Shown piece after piece: positions 8,608 through 17,163 of a stretch of DNA of 34,346 nucleotides. The notes below the pieces were generated by a model that saw nothing but the letters and a program-made list of their open reading frames with translations, was not told the origin of the DNA and ran no database searches. Where the stretch lies: assembly GCA_024690425.1 (NCBI GenBank), contig JAILCT010000016.1, forward strand, positions 1 through 34,346, read 5' to 3'. Both the position numbers and the translations under genes were made by a program. Positions within the stretch are counted from its first letter, which is position 1, and every line of letters begins with the position of its first letter. Origin of the DNA: Lachnospiraceae bacterium. Its GTDB lineage: Bacteria > Bacillota_A > Clostridia > Lachnospirales > Lachnospiraceae.

Positions 8608-9951
8608 TCATACTATCTTAACTTCCGTTTCCCACTTCCTGTTCGAAGAAGGGAATATCTCTCCGAATCCCAGATCTTCCACAACAACTTTCACAGTATC
8701 CCCGGATGAGAAGCTCACCTTCATCCTTAACCTGCTGGTCTTCTCGGGACGGACCGGCATTCCGTCAAGGTTCACCTGTATCTTCCTTATCTCCTTACCG
8801 TCAAGCGGTGTAACGATAAGCTCGACCCTGCTGCCAGATATAAGAAGGAATTCAACCACCGTGCTTATATCGAACCAGTTCTCTCCGCCGTCGGCAAGGG
8901 CCACATACTCTTCCTTGTCCCTGCGGTTTATGTTCATTCCCAGGTTAAACTGGAGCTTATCCTTACCCAGAAAAATATATTTCTCATTAAGCTCTGTGGG
9001 TTTAAGCCTGTCCATGCCGTAATGGCATGCCCCCTTGGAGTACATGTTCTTGCCCTGGAAAACACGCCTTCCCATGCACAGGAAGCGGATGGTCTTCTTA
9101 CACCACTCACCTTCAAACCCGCTGCCAAGAAGGTAGGCCGACCTTATGGGCCTTGACATAAGAAAGTCATGTATCACCTGCTGAAGGGCCTCATCCATCT
9201 CATTTATCATCACTTCCGTTCCTTCATCGGAAGCTTCCTTAGCCCCTTCGCCCGGATCCGCATCATCATCCTCATCGAGCGACCTTAGCATCTCAGGTTC
9301 GGGAACCCTTACATCATTAAATGTGAATTCATCTATAACACCTACCATGGGTGTTGTCCTGTGGTTCATCCTCATGTGGTAGCAGGTCATGGTCCTGCCG
9401 TCGTGGTCGAATACCGCGCTCTCTGTCTCCCACAGTTCCTGCTGCTGATGGATCATATAGTAATATACGCTCTCGCTGTAGCTCTGGAAGAGGATCCTGT
9501 CCCTCTCAACGGGAATGGAAGCCGCAACTCTCTCAAGGACGCCTATCATCGCCTTGTCGAGTGTGGGCACCGTAAAGACCAGGGTCTCTATCTGATCGAC
9601 AGATACATATACCGACAGAAGGTTAAGCGACTTTCTGATAAAAAGTATAAGAAGATCGATCCCCGCAAAGGTCTCGCCGTCCATTGTGATGCTCTTGTCT
9701 CCCCTTGCAAGAGCCAGTATCCCGGAGACTTCCGCCTCGCCTTCGGTCATTATGAGCCTTCTCGCCTCAGTACCGAAGGACCACTGGCTTACCTTCCTGC
9801 GCTTGCACAAAAGTGTGGGAATCCCCAGGCGCTCGTTGTCTCCGCCGGATACGAGGGTCTCAGGGCTGTCATTATTAAGTTCGAAGTAACTGATCTGCGT
9901 CAGGGTGTCATTAAGATCGTACCCTACCACATATCTTGTTGCCTGATCCAT
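8608..9951 (-). CDS. Hsp70/actin-fold-like protein, probable DUF5716 family
   Basis: The protein has 447 aa. Features recalling the actin/Hsp70 ATPase fold are GYDLNDTLTQISY at 10-22 (phosphate-1-like), VFDHDGRTMTCYH at 180-192 (phosphate-2-like), and AYLLGSGFEGEW at 272-283 (adenosine-motif-like) followed by KGACHYG at 306-312. There is an acidic insert at 218-247. The C-terminal ~110 residues look like a beta-sandwich (SRVELIVTPLDGKEIRKIQV...), in the place where Hsp70 has its substrate domain. I believe the family is DUF5716, recalled rather than searched. Active-site residues are not standard, so ATPase activity is uncertain. Spacing is 13 nt after the DUF5717-like gene and 9 nt before the TPR gene, indicating one operon. 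Confidence 0.75.
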   Translation of the reverse strand: MDQATRYVVGYDLNDTLTQISYFELNNDSPETLVSGGDNERLGIPTLLCKRRKVSQWSFGTEARRLIMTEGEAEVSGILALARGDKSITMDGETFAGIDLLILFIRKSLNLLSVYVSVDQIETLVFTVPTLDKAMIGVLERVAASIPVERDRILFQSYSESVYYYMIHQQQELWETESAVFDHDGRTMTCYHMRMNHRTTPMVGVIDEFTFNDVRVPEPEMLRSLDEDDDADPGEGAKEASDEGTEVMINEMDEALQQVIHDFLMSRPIRSAYLLGSGFEGEWCKKTIRFLCMGRRVFQGKNMYSKGACHYGMDRLKPTELNEKYIFLGKDKLQFNLGMNINRRDKEEYVALADGGENWFDISTVVEFLLISGSRVELIVTPLDGKEIRKIQVNLDGMPVRPEKTSRLRMKVSFSSGDTVKVVVEDLGFGEIFPSSNRKWETEVKIV

Positions 9952-9964
9952 ATCTCATTCCTTA

Positions 9965-12900
9965 TCAAATACAGGTAAATACCTTGTCGGTAAAGCATTC
10001 ATCCATTACATATTCTTCCATCAGCTGGATAAGCGTATCCTCATCCTGAAGGGTCTTGGAAACCACCATATCGTTAAGGAGATCGTACCTTGATTCCCTG
10101 CCGGCCGATACCACATCGGATATGGATACCGAGTCCGAGAAGGTAAGGGCTTCATGGCCTGCGCTCTCCTCGGTTATATAATATTGGAGGTTCTCGCCGA
10201 AGAAGAGAATGAATTCCCTCGAGAATACCCCGCCGTACATGTTCCTCATCTCTTCGGTATGGTAGTTCTCCTCTTCCTCATCACCCTCGATGATATAGTG
10301 GAGAAGCACCCTTACGTTAGGATCCGTCCTGTATTCAACGATCGTCTTGTCGTTATACACGGACAGCTCGGGCATTATGTCTATGAACTCCCTGAAGAAT
10401 ACGAAGAAGATATTCTTCTGAAGGAATTCCCTTATGAACTCGACAAGCATGGCTGCGGTACGGTCATCATATTCCTTCTCATCTTCCGCATGATACTTAA
10501 GCAGGGCCAGCTTGCAGGCATCGTTGAGTTCCTCGCCTCTTCTGTAGTTCTTGGCAAGGTGGACAAAGATACCGGGATCGAGCATCCTCTCCTTAATAAA
10601 ATAGTCATACGCATTATAGGACAGATACGCAAGTTCAACCCTCGTGTTGCTGCCCTTCTTCACATATTCCTCAAAGAGCTGGTCCTTCTCGCCTATCGTC
10701 GTCCTGGTCGTGAGCATCTGGATTATGAGCTTCTCCATAAGCTTGTCACAGTCAAGATCGAACTGGCCTGCCGCCTTCCACAGGTTCCTGAGTTCCTTGG
10801 TCAGGCCGTTGAAGTTATCAACCAGATACTGAAGTGTCTGTACGTCATACTTACCGTTTATGAAGGCATGATAGGCAACCTTTACAAGCATCACATCATA
10901 CAGCTCTTCCTTACGACTTATCATATGGGAGCATATCCTTACGACGGTCTTGACCGGAACCTTCTCGGCACCGTAAACCGTGATTATATCGTAGGCCTCA
11001 TCATACATGCCCCTGATGACAAAATAGCCTATGAGCTCTGCCCTGTCCTTGGCATTTAATATTCTCGGGTCTATGTTTATAAGGAATTCATCGAGAGTTG
11101 ATATCTCGTTATTGTCATAATAATGACGCAGCAGCTCCATCCTGACATCGCGCTTGAAGGATTCCCTTATATCTATCGAATCGACGAGGTTGCGGCAGAA
11201 ATCCACATTATCGTCATCAACCGTTATAAAGTGCCTGCGCCCCGTACACAGATACAGGTTAAAGCCCGGATTGTCGACCACATAATTCTTGATATAGGGA
11301 ACATAGGCAGCTTCATTCATCAGCCGGTTTATGCACCTATCGGGAAGGATCATGCGGACTCCGTTCTCCTTCTCGCCAAATACCATGAAATTGGAGGAAT
11401 AGATATCAGGGTAGGCATGATTGTTCTCCACGGGATATACCCGCTCGCCTTCGAATTCCTCCTGTATAACGCATATGTTCCTGATACCGTCATCAACAGT
11501 GATGTCATAGGAGAAGAGCAGCCTTACAAAATCATTCACAACATCCGGCGTCAGCTCATCGGCCTGAATGACCTGTTCATAGAGATAGGCAAGGTCACGG
11601 TTTATGTGCCCCTTGCGTATCTGCTCTATGGCGAATTCCTTCATTGCAGGTTCGTACTCTTCACACAGGCGCTGTACCTCGAACCTGTGCCTTAACATAT
11701 TCGCATAAAGGTAGGCTATATGGACATAGTCCATGTGATTCTTGAAGCCGAAGTACATTATGACTGATTTGGGCAGGAGTTCTTCCCTGTCAAGAGGTAT
11801 GGACAGCATATAGTATTCATAGAGCTTGGTGATCCTTAGCTCCATCTCCACTCCCATGCTGTACCATTCAAAGTACTCCGTATCCACCTTGCCTTCCTTG
11901 ATAAGCATCGAACAGATCGCGCTCACCACATCGGGATCCTCGTTGATCCTGTATATCCTGATAAGGAGCTTGAGAAGGCCTTCGGAAAAGTCCTTGGTAC
12001 GTGCGCACAGATACAGTATCTGCCTGCACAGTTCGTTGTTCATAAGGCCGTTCCTTGCCGCCCAGGTGAGGATCTGGATCTCAAAGTCATTGAGCCTGCT
12101 TAAGGTAACGGGATTGTTCACGTAGTACTGATAAGCCTCGACATACATTATGGGGCTGCGGCACCCGTTCTTATACTGTTCCTCGATAAGTTCTATCTTC
12201 TGGGCGTGGTTGCTCGAGAGGTCCTCATCAAGATACATAAGAGTCCACAGGATACGGTAATCATTCCTGTTGCGCTTATACATATCCTCGACCTCGGCGG
12301 CCACTTCATTGATATAAGCCTCATCGCGGAGATACAGGGTCGTAAGGTACAGATAATATGAGTAAAGTGTGGGTTCCTTACGCTGTATCTTAAGGTCGCT
12401 GGCCACATGATCTATGATCCACTTGGCTTCATTGAAGCGCTGTGAAACAAGCAGGAGCTGTGCCTGGAAGAGCCTTGATTCCGGGTTCTTCTCATCAAGG
12501 ACATTAAGCCTCTCGACTATCTTGAGTGAATCCCTGACCCACGTGTTGACATTTATATGCTTGGTCCTGAAGGCGATGTAGCACCTCATGAGGCGCATGG
12601 TTAGGTTCCTCTTCTCGCGTCTCTCTATCCTGAGGCCCTCATCGCTCATGCGCTTGCTCACTATTATCGTTACAGTCAGTGTCTGGTGAGGACTCTCAAA
12701 TATCAGCCGTCCGAAATTACGGCCCTCATGGAGCTTGTCCTCTTCTATAAAGAACACAAATCGATGTACATTCCCAAGAAAGTCATTCCCGGTAAGTTCC
12801 TCCTTCTCGATCCTTATAAAAGGACAGTCCGTACTAGCGCTAAGATGCACGTACCCCCATGTCGACTTGCGTACGGGAAGCTCGCATCTTAACGATTCGG

Positions 12901-13528
12901 TCACATCGGTAAACTCATGGACGTTCTTGTCCACGCTGTATGTAATGGGCTGCTTCTTATTTACGGATATCAGAAAATCGTCAACGCTCTCTTCGTTGCC
13001 GGGCTGGTTGCAGAATCCCCTGTACTTTATAAGCTGAGCCTTCTCATTGCCTTCAAATACCTGCAGGAACTCCTTGGAATAGAATAAAGACACCGCCTCT
13101 TCCCAGCTCATCTGTGCCTGATTGGTGAAGTGGAACAGGTTCTTGACGCTGCCCATCGAGCTCTTGACTATGCTCCTGACGATGGAAAAAGCGAAGGGAA
13201 TATAATATTCACCTTTATTGGATACTATCTGGACGTCGCCCTTGATGATATCCCCCGGTTCAAGTCCGGTGGAATCAAAGAGAAATGTAACATCAACATT
13301 CTTGGCTTCAAAAGAATCGATCCTGCATACAAGCCTCATGCTCGACGTATAAACATTACCTGATGCAGGAAGATCATCCAAACTCTCTATGGTGAAGGAG
13401 CCTTCATAGATACCGCCTGCCGGGATCGTTTCCTCTATTCTTGGTACAGAAAAGGAAAGCTTTCCATTATCATAATCGAAAACCCCGTTGAGCAGCTTAT
13501 CTACAATCTCATTCAAGTTCTTCACCAC
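9965..13528 (-). CDS. Very large beta-sandwich/alpha-solenoid protein, probable DUF5717 family
   Basis: The protein has 1187 aa and is the largest gene of the window. The N-terminal ~300 residues read as two beta-sandwich domains: IPAGGIYEGSFTIESL through GEYYIPFAF, then LRCELPVRKSTWGYVHLSAS through SPHQTLTVTIIVS. The remaining ~850 residues are helical repeats of TPR-like or solenoid type (for example ESRLFQAQLLLVSQRFNEAK). No signal peptide or membrane segment is seen. The start is a GTG at 13528 with no clear ribosome site; a TTG a few codons on is an alternative. A promoter is visible upstream (13555-13583). It heads the four-gene block and looks like a scaffold. The DUF5717 label is from memory of Lachnospiraceae genomes; the function is unknown. 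Confidence 0.8.
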   Translation of the reverse strand: MVKNLNEIVDKLLNGVFDYDNGKLSFSVPRIEETIPAGGIYEGSFTIESLDDLPASGNVYTSSMRLVCRIDSFEAKNVDVTFLFDSTGLEPGDIIKGDVQIVSNKGEYYIPFAFSIVRSIVKSSMGSVKNLFHFTNQAQMSWEEAVSLFYSKEFLQVFEGNEKAQLIKYRGFCNQPGNEESVDDFLISVNKKQPITYSVDKNVHEFTDVTESLRCELPVRKSTWGYVHLSASTDCPFIRIEKEELTGNDFLGNVHRFVFFIEEDKLHEGRNFGRLIFESPHQTLTVTIIVSKRMSDEGLRIERREKRNLTMRLMRCYIAFRTKHINVNTWVRDSLKIVERLNVLDEKNPESRLFQAQLLLVSQRFNEAKWIIDHVASDLKIQRKEPTLYSYYLYLTTLYLRDEAYINEVAAEVEDMYKRNRNDYRILWTLMYLDEDLSSNHAQKIELIEEQYKNGCRSPIMYVEAYQYYVNNPVTLSRLNDFEIQILTWAARNGLMNNELCRQILYLCARTKDFSEGLLKLLIRIYRINEDPDVVSAICSMLIKEGKVDTEYFEWYSMGVEMELRITKLYEYYMLSIPLDREELLPKSVIMYFGFKNHMDYVHIAYLYANMLRHRFEVQRLCEEYEPAMKEFAIEQIRKGHINRDLAYLYEQVIQADELTPDVVNDFVRLLFSYDITVDDGIRNICVIQEEFEGERVYPVENNHAYPDIYSSNFMVFGEKENGVRMILPDRCINRLMNEAAYVPYIKNYVVDNPGFNLYLCTGRRHFITVDDDNVDFCRNLVDSIDIRESFKRDVRMELLRHYYDNNEISTLDEFLINIDPRILNAKDRAELIGYFVIRGMYDEAYDIITVYGAEKVPVKTVVRICSHMISRKEELYDVMLVKVAYHAFINGKYDVQTLQYLVDNFNGLTKELRNLWKAAGQFDLDCDKLMEKLIIQMLTTRTTIGEKDQLFEEYVKKGSNTRVELAYLSYNAYDYFIKERMLDPGIFVHLAKNYRRGEELNDACKLALLKYHAEDEKEYDDRTAAMLVEFIREFLQKNIFFVFFREFIDIMPELSVYNDKTIVEYRTDPNVRVLLHYIIEGDEEEENYHTEEMRNMYGGVFSREFILFFGENLQYYITEESAGHEALTFSDSVSISDVVSAGRESRYDLLNDMVVSKTLQDEDTLIQLMEEYVMDECFTDKVFTCI

Positions 13529-13554
13529 ACTTTACTTGACTTTAGACAAATTTA

Positions 13555-13583
13555 AGTATACCATATCTGCGACTGACTGCAAA
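13555..13583 (-). promoter_or_regulatory. Promoter of the DUF5717-DUF5716 cluster
   Basis: Read on the minus strand there is a -35-like TTTGCA (13578-13583), a 17-nt spacer and -10 TATACT (13555-13560). The predicted start near 13548 leaves a leader of only about 20 nt before the GTG at 13528. A weaker plus-strand match (TTGACT 13536-13541, N17, TACCAT 13559-13564) overlaps it and could serve the CobD-like gene, so the two would compete. Confidence 0.65.
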
Positions 13584-13618
13584 GAAAAAACAAGCTCAAA
13601 AATCACTTAAAAAAGGGT

Positions 13619-14731
13619 ATGAAACAGGATATGATACAGCACTCTGACCATTTTCACGGAAGCGATCTTGAAAAAATAGAAAAAATCTACGGAATAGCCA
13701 GGGAGGAGATAGTCAGCTTCTCCGCAAACGTCAATCCTCTGGGCCTTTCGGGCAAGCTTAAGAAGAGCCTGTCAGACCACCTTGATGTGATAACGGGTTA
13801 TCCCGACAGGGAATATACTTCCCTTCGGAAGACAATTGCAGCTTACTGTTATACGGACTACGAGAACATCATCGTAGGCAATGGTTCGACAGAACTCATA
13901 TCACTCTTTATACAGATAGAGCATCCCGGGAAGGCCCTTATAGTAGGCCCCACCTACTCGGAATACGAACGCGAGGTATCCCTTGGCGGAGGTACGTCCC
14001 TGTACTTCCCTCTCAAGGAGAAGGATGATTTTGTCCTTGATTATAACGATCTCATCAGCCAGCTCAATGAGAGCATCGACGTTCTCATCATATGCAATCC
14101 GAATAACCCTACCTCATCATGCATAAGCAGGAAGACCATGCGGTCGATCCTTGATGTGTGCAAGCAGAACGATATCTTCGTCATGGTGGATGAGACCTAT
14201 ATCGAATTCACGCATGATTATGATGAAGTCAACTCGATCCCTCTGACAAGGTATTACAACAACATAATAATACTCAGGGGCATATCCAAGTTCTTCGCAG
14301 CTCCCGGGCTTCGTTTAGGTTACGGTATAACGGGTAATGCCGATCTTATCAAGTCCATCAATTCAAGAAAGAATCCCTGGACCATCAATTCCCTGGCCGA
14401 AGCGGCCGGAAGGCTCATGTTCACGGATAACGAATATATCGCTGCGACCAAGGAACTCATAAGCTCGGAACGCATCCGCATAACCGGATCTCTGCGCAAT
14501 ATAAAAGGGCTCAAGGTATATGAGCCCTCTGCCAATTTCGTTCTTGTAAAGATCCTGTCAGATACGATCAATGCGGATATCCTCTTTGATGCCTGCATCA
14601 GGGAGAAGATGATGATCCGCAACTGCTGTACCTTCCCTTTCCTTGACAACAAGTATTTCAGGATATGCTTCATGTCTCCTGAGATGAACGATAAGCTTGT
14701 TTCGGTCATCAGCCGGGTCATGAATCCCTAG
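13619..14731 (+). CDS. CobD/HisC-like PLP-dependent aminotransferase-fold enzyme
   Basis: The 370-aa protein has fold type I PLP aminotransferase features. Motifs are SANVNPLG (35-42), YPDREY (61-66), GNGSTELI (88-95), CNPNNPTS (159-166), DETYIEF (191-197) and the PLP lysine K224 in RGISKFFAAPGLRLGYG. The SANxNPLG form, an N-terminal HG motif (HFHGSD) and a late MMIRNC segment match L-threonine-O-3-phosphate decarboxylase (CobD) better than histidinol-phosphate aminotransferase. No cobalamin or histidine gene is nearby, so the substrate is open. The ATG at 13619 has a GGG only 2 nt upstream; the second ATG at 13631 is a reasonable alternative. Its TAG overlaps the TAG of iorB on the other strand. 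Confidence 0.8.
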   Translation: MKQDMIQHSDHFHGSDLEKIEKIYGIAREEIVSFSANVNPLGLSGKLKKSLSDHLDVITGYPDREYTSLRKTIAAYCYTDYENIIVGNGSTELISLFIQIEHPGKALIVGPTYSEYEREVSLGGGTSLYFPLKEKDDFVLDYNDLISQLNESIDVLIICNPNNPTSSCISRKTMRSILDVCKQNDIFVMVDETYIEFTHDYDEVNSIPLTRYYNNIIILRGISKFFAAPGLRLGYGITGNADLIKSINSRKNPWTINSLAEAAGRLMFTDNEYIAATKELISSERIRITGSLRNIKGLKVYEPSANFVLVKILSDTINADILFDACIREKMMIRNCCTFPFLDNKYFRICFMSPEMNDKLVSVISRVMNP

Positions 14732-15297
14732 AGTGAATATCCGACCTCAAAAGCCTTCTTGTTCATATCAATGAACTTGGGCTTGACCGTCTTCTCTATC
14801 ACTTCAAACCACTGATCCTTTGTAAAGTCCATGTGCTTTGCCGCAACCCCGAGTACTATCACGTTAAATACCTTGGGATTGCCAAGCTTCAGTGCCTCAC
14901 TCATGGCATCGACATCGATCACCTTATACTCTCCCTTGAGCTTATCGACTATACCCTCGGGGTACTCAGCCGCGCCCGTGACAACAGGCATGGGATCGAT
15001 CCTCTGGGTATTGACTATAAGGACTCCGTCCTTCTTCAAAAAGTGAGCATATCTTAATGCCTCAAGCTGTTCAAATGCTATAAGGACATCGGCCTGTCCC
15101 TCTTCGACTATGGGCTCCGCAACCTTATCCCCGTAACGTACATATGTTACGACCGATCCGCCCCTCTGGGCCATTCCGTGGACCTCGGATACCTTAACGT
15201 CATATCCGGCCCCGAGCATTATACCTCCGAGTATACGGCTTGTGAGGAGTGTTCCCTGACCTCCAACACCTACTATCATTATATTTCTGGTTTCCAT
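14728..15297 (-). CDS. iorB: Indolepyruvate:ferredoxin oxidoreductase, beta subunit
   Basis: This 189-aa protein is the pyruvate-ferredoxin-oxidoreductase gamma-type domain that forms the small subunit of the IorAB heterodimer. The GVGGQGTLLTSRILG loop (11-25) and EVHGMAQRGGSVVTYVRYG (38-56) are diagnostic. With IorA it oxidises aryl- and possibly branched 2-oxo acids to acyl-CoA, passing electrons to ferredoxin in the cytoplasm. GGAGG lies upstream of the ATG, 43 nt after iorA, so the two are co-transcribed. The final TAG shares the sequence CTAG with the convergent CobD-like gene, leaving no space for a terminator between them. Confidence 0.93.
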   Translation of the reverse strand: METRNIMIVGVGGQGTLLTSRILGGIMLGAGYDVKVSEVHGMAQRGGSVVTYVRYGDKVAEPIVEEGQADVLIAFEQLEALRYAHFLKKDGVLIVNTQRIDPMPVVTGAAEYPEGIVDKLKGEYKVIDVDAMSEALKLGNPKVFNVIVLGVAAKHMDFTKDQWFEVIEKTVKPKFIDMNKKAFEVGYSL

Positions 15298-15340
15298 ACT
15301 GAACCTCCGCTTAGTTGCTGTTGTAATGATCTATCCAATC

Positions 15341-17086
15341 CTATACCGGAATATCTCCTATCGCACCGAATTTACACTGGCTCTTGCACAGTCCGCAGCC
15401 GTTGCACATGGTGGTATCGATATGGGTCGTGCCATCCGCAAGCCTCGTAATGGCCGGGCATCCGGGCTTTAAGCACATGCCGCACTTCTTACACTTCTCA
15501 GGATCCACCTGGCATGTGTGTGTTATAGGTGTCTTGTTAAGGAGCACGCAGGGGGTCTTGGTTATGATGACCGATACCTCATCCCTTGCAACTTCCTGCT
15601 TGATAAGCTTCTCAAGGCCTTCCGAATCGAAAACGTTTATCTCATATACATTCTTTACCCCGATAGCTTTACACAGCTCCATGATGTTTATGGCAGGAAC
15701 CACATCTCCCTGCAGGGTCTTGCCTGTAGCGGCATGGTCCTGATGGCCTGTCATTCCGGTGGTGGAGTTGTCAAGGATCATAACGGTTCCGGTACCCTGG
15801 TTGTATACCATGTTCATGAGGGAATTAACACCCGTATGCATAAAGGTCGAATCGCCTATTACCGCTACCCAGTTCTTGATGTAATCCTTGCCCTTCGCCT
15901 TCTCCATTCCGTGTAATGTGGAAATGGATGAACCCATGCATACCGTCGTATCGATCACACTTAAGGGCGGTACCGCACCGAGTGTATAACAGCCTATATC
16001 ACCCGCCGCATGGATCTTAAGCTTGTTCAGTACTGTAAATGCAGCCCTGTGGGGACATCCGGGACACAGAATGGGCGGACGGCCCGGGACATCTGCTTCA
16101 TCCTTAATGGCCAGGTCCTGCTTAAGGACAGCCTTCCTTAAGAGATTGGCGCTGTATTCGCCCTGTATGGTAAATATCTCCTTACCTATGCACTTTATTC
16201 CCCATGACTTTACCTGGGTCTCGATAAGGGGATCGAGCTCCTCAAATACATATAAGGTATCAACCTTCTTCGCAAAATCCTCTATAAGCTTCCTCGGAAG
16301 GGGATTGACAAGTCCCAGCTTAAGGACGGATGCATCCGGCAGTGCTTCCTTAACATACTGGTAAGGAACGCCGCATGTGATGACACCGATCCTTGTGTCA
16401 TTCATCTCTACCCTGTTGATGGGAAAATCACAGGAATCCTCAATAAGCCTCTTCTCCCGCTCCTCAACAACAAGATGACGCTTCTTGGCATTGGCCGGCA
16501 TCATGCAGTTCTTCTGGACATTGCGTTCATAAGGCTTGTCTTCTATATCAAGACGGTCTTCCAGGGTTACAAGACCCTGCGAATGGGACAGCCTGGTAGT
16601 TGTACGGAAGATGACAGGAGTATCGTATTTCTCGCTCATCTCATAGGCGAACTTGATATAATCCTTGGCCTCCTGTGAGTCGGACGGCTCAATGACCGGA
16701 ACCTGTGCCGCACGTGCTACCATCCTTGAATCCTGTTCATTCTGTGAGCTGTACATGCCGGGATCGTCAGCAGCCACAAGCACAAGTCCGCCCGATACAC
16801 CTATATAGGACACCGTATAAAGAGGATCCGCTGCCACATTGACACCCACATGTTTCATGGATACCAGTGAGCGCACTCCTGCAAACGACGCTCCGATGGC
16901 AACCTCCATGGCCACCTTCTCATTGGGCGACCACTCACAGTAGAGTTCGTCCTTATACTTAACGATGTTCTCACTGATCTCGGTACTCGGCGTTCCCGGA
17001 TATGCTGCCGATACCTTAACACCGGCTTCATATGCTCCGCGGGCTATGGCTTCGTTACCAAGCATCATTACCTTATTATCATCCAT
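15341..17086 (-). CDS. iorA: Indolepyruvate:ferredoxin oxidoreductase, alpha subunit
   Basis: The 581-aa protein is full length. The N-terminal pyrimidine-binding domain has AAYPGTPSTEISE (about 28-40). The central TPP-binding domain has CPGCPHRAAF, GDIGCYTLG and GDSTFMHTGVNSLMN with a following TGMTGHQDH. The C-terminal ferredoxin domain carries two cysteine clusters, CKKCGMCLKPGCP and CNGCGLCKSQCKF, for two 4Fe-4S centres. The enzyme decarboxylates 2-oxo acids such as indolepyruvate and reduces ferredoxin. A GGAAGGAG site 7 nt before the ATG sets the start. It stands between ilvE and iorB, so transaminase and oxidoreductase form a catabolic or reductive-synthesis module. Confidence 0.95.
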   Translation of the reverse strand: MDDNKVMMLGNEAIARGAYEAGVKVSAAYPGTPSTEISENIVKYKDELYCEWSPNEKVAMEVAIGASFAGVRSLVSMKHVGVNVAADPLYTVSYIGVSGGLVLVAADDPGMYSSQNEQDSRMVARAAQVPVIEPSDSQEAKDYIKFAYEMSEKYDTPVIFRTTTRLSHSQGLVTLEDRLDIEDKPYERNVQKNCMMPANAKKRHLVVEEREKRLIEDSCDFPINRVEMNDTRIGVITCGVPYQYVKEALPDASVLKLGLVNPLPRKLIEDFAKKVDTLYVFEELDPLIETQVKSWGIKCIGKEIFTIQGEYSANLLRKAVLKQDLAIKDEADVPGRPPILCPGCPHRAAFTVLNKLKIHAAGDIGCYTLGAVPPLSVIDTTVCMGSSISTLHGMEKAKGKDYIKNWVAVIGDSTFMHTGVNSLMNMVYNQGTGTVMILDNSTTGMTGHQDHAATGKTLQGDVVPAINIMELCKAIGVKNVYEINVFDSEGLEKLIKQEVARDEVSVIITKTPCVLLNKTPITHTCQVDPEKCKKCGMCLKPGCPAITRLADGTTHIDTTMCNGCGLCKSQCKFGAIGDIPV

Positions 17087-17106
17087 GTACTACTCCTTCC
17101 AAATTA

Positions 17107-17128
17107 AAGAGGAGCTGACGCTCCTCTT
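17107..17128 (-). terminator. Hairpin between ilvE and iorA (attenuating or terminating)
   Basis: There is a perfect 9-bp inverted repeat, arms 17107-17115 and 17120-17128 (AAGAGGAGC / GCTCCTCTT), with a TGAC loop. On the minus strand it is followed by TAATTT, a weak U-tract, and then directly by the iorA ribosome site GGAAGGAG. It can end ilvE transcripts or partly reduce read-through into iorAB. Confidence 0.6.
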
Positions 17129-17163
17129 ACTAAAGCCTTCTTATTTACTTCATATATTTACTG

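Noticed and set aside
10154..11059. Plus-strand open frame of 301 codons inside the DUF5717-like gene
   Set aside because: It lies fully antisense to a clearly coding gene, has no ribosome site, and its translation is Leu/His/Ile-rich without domain motifs. Codon bias of the true gene keeps this frame open.
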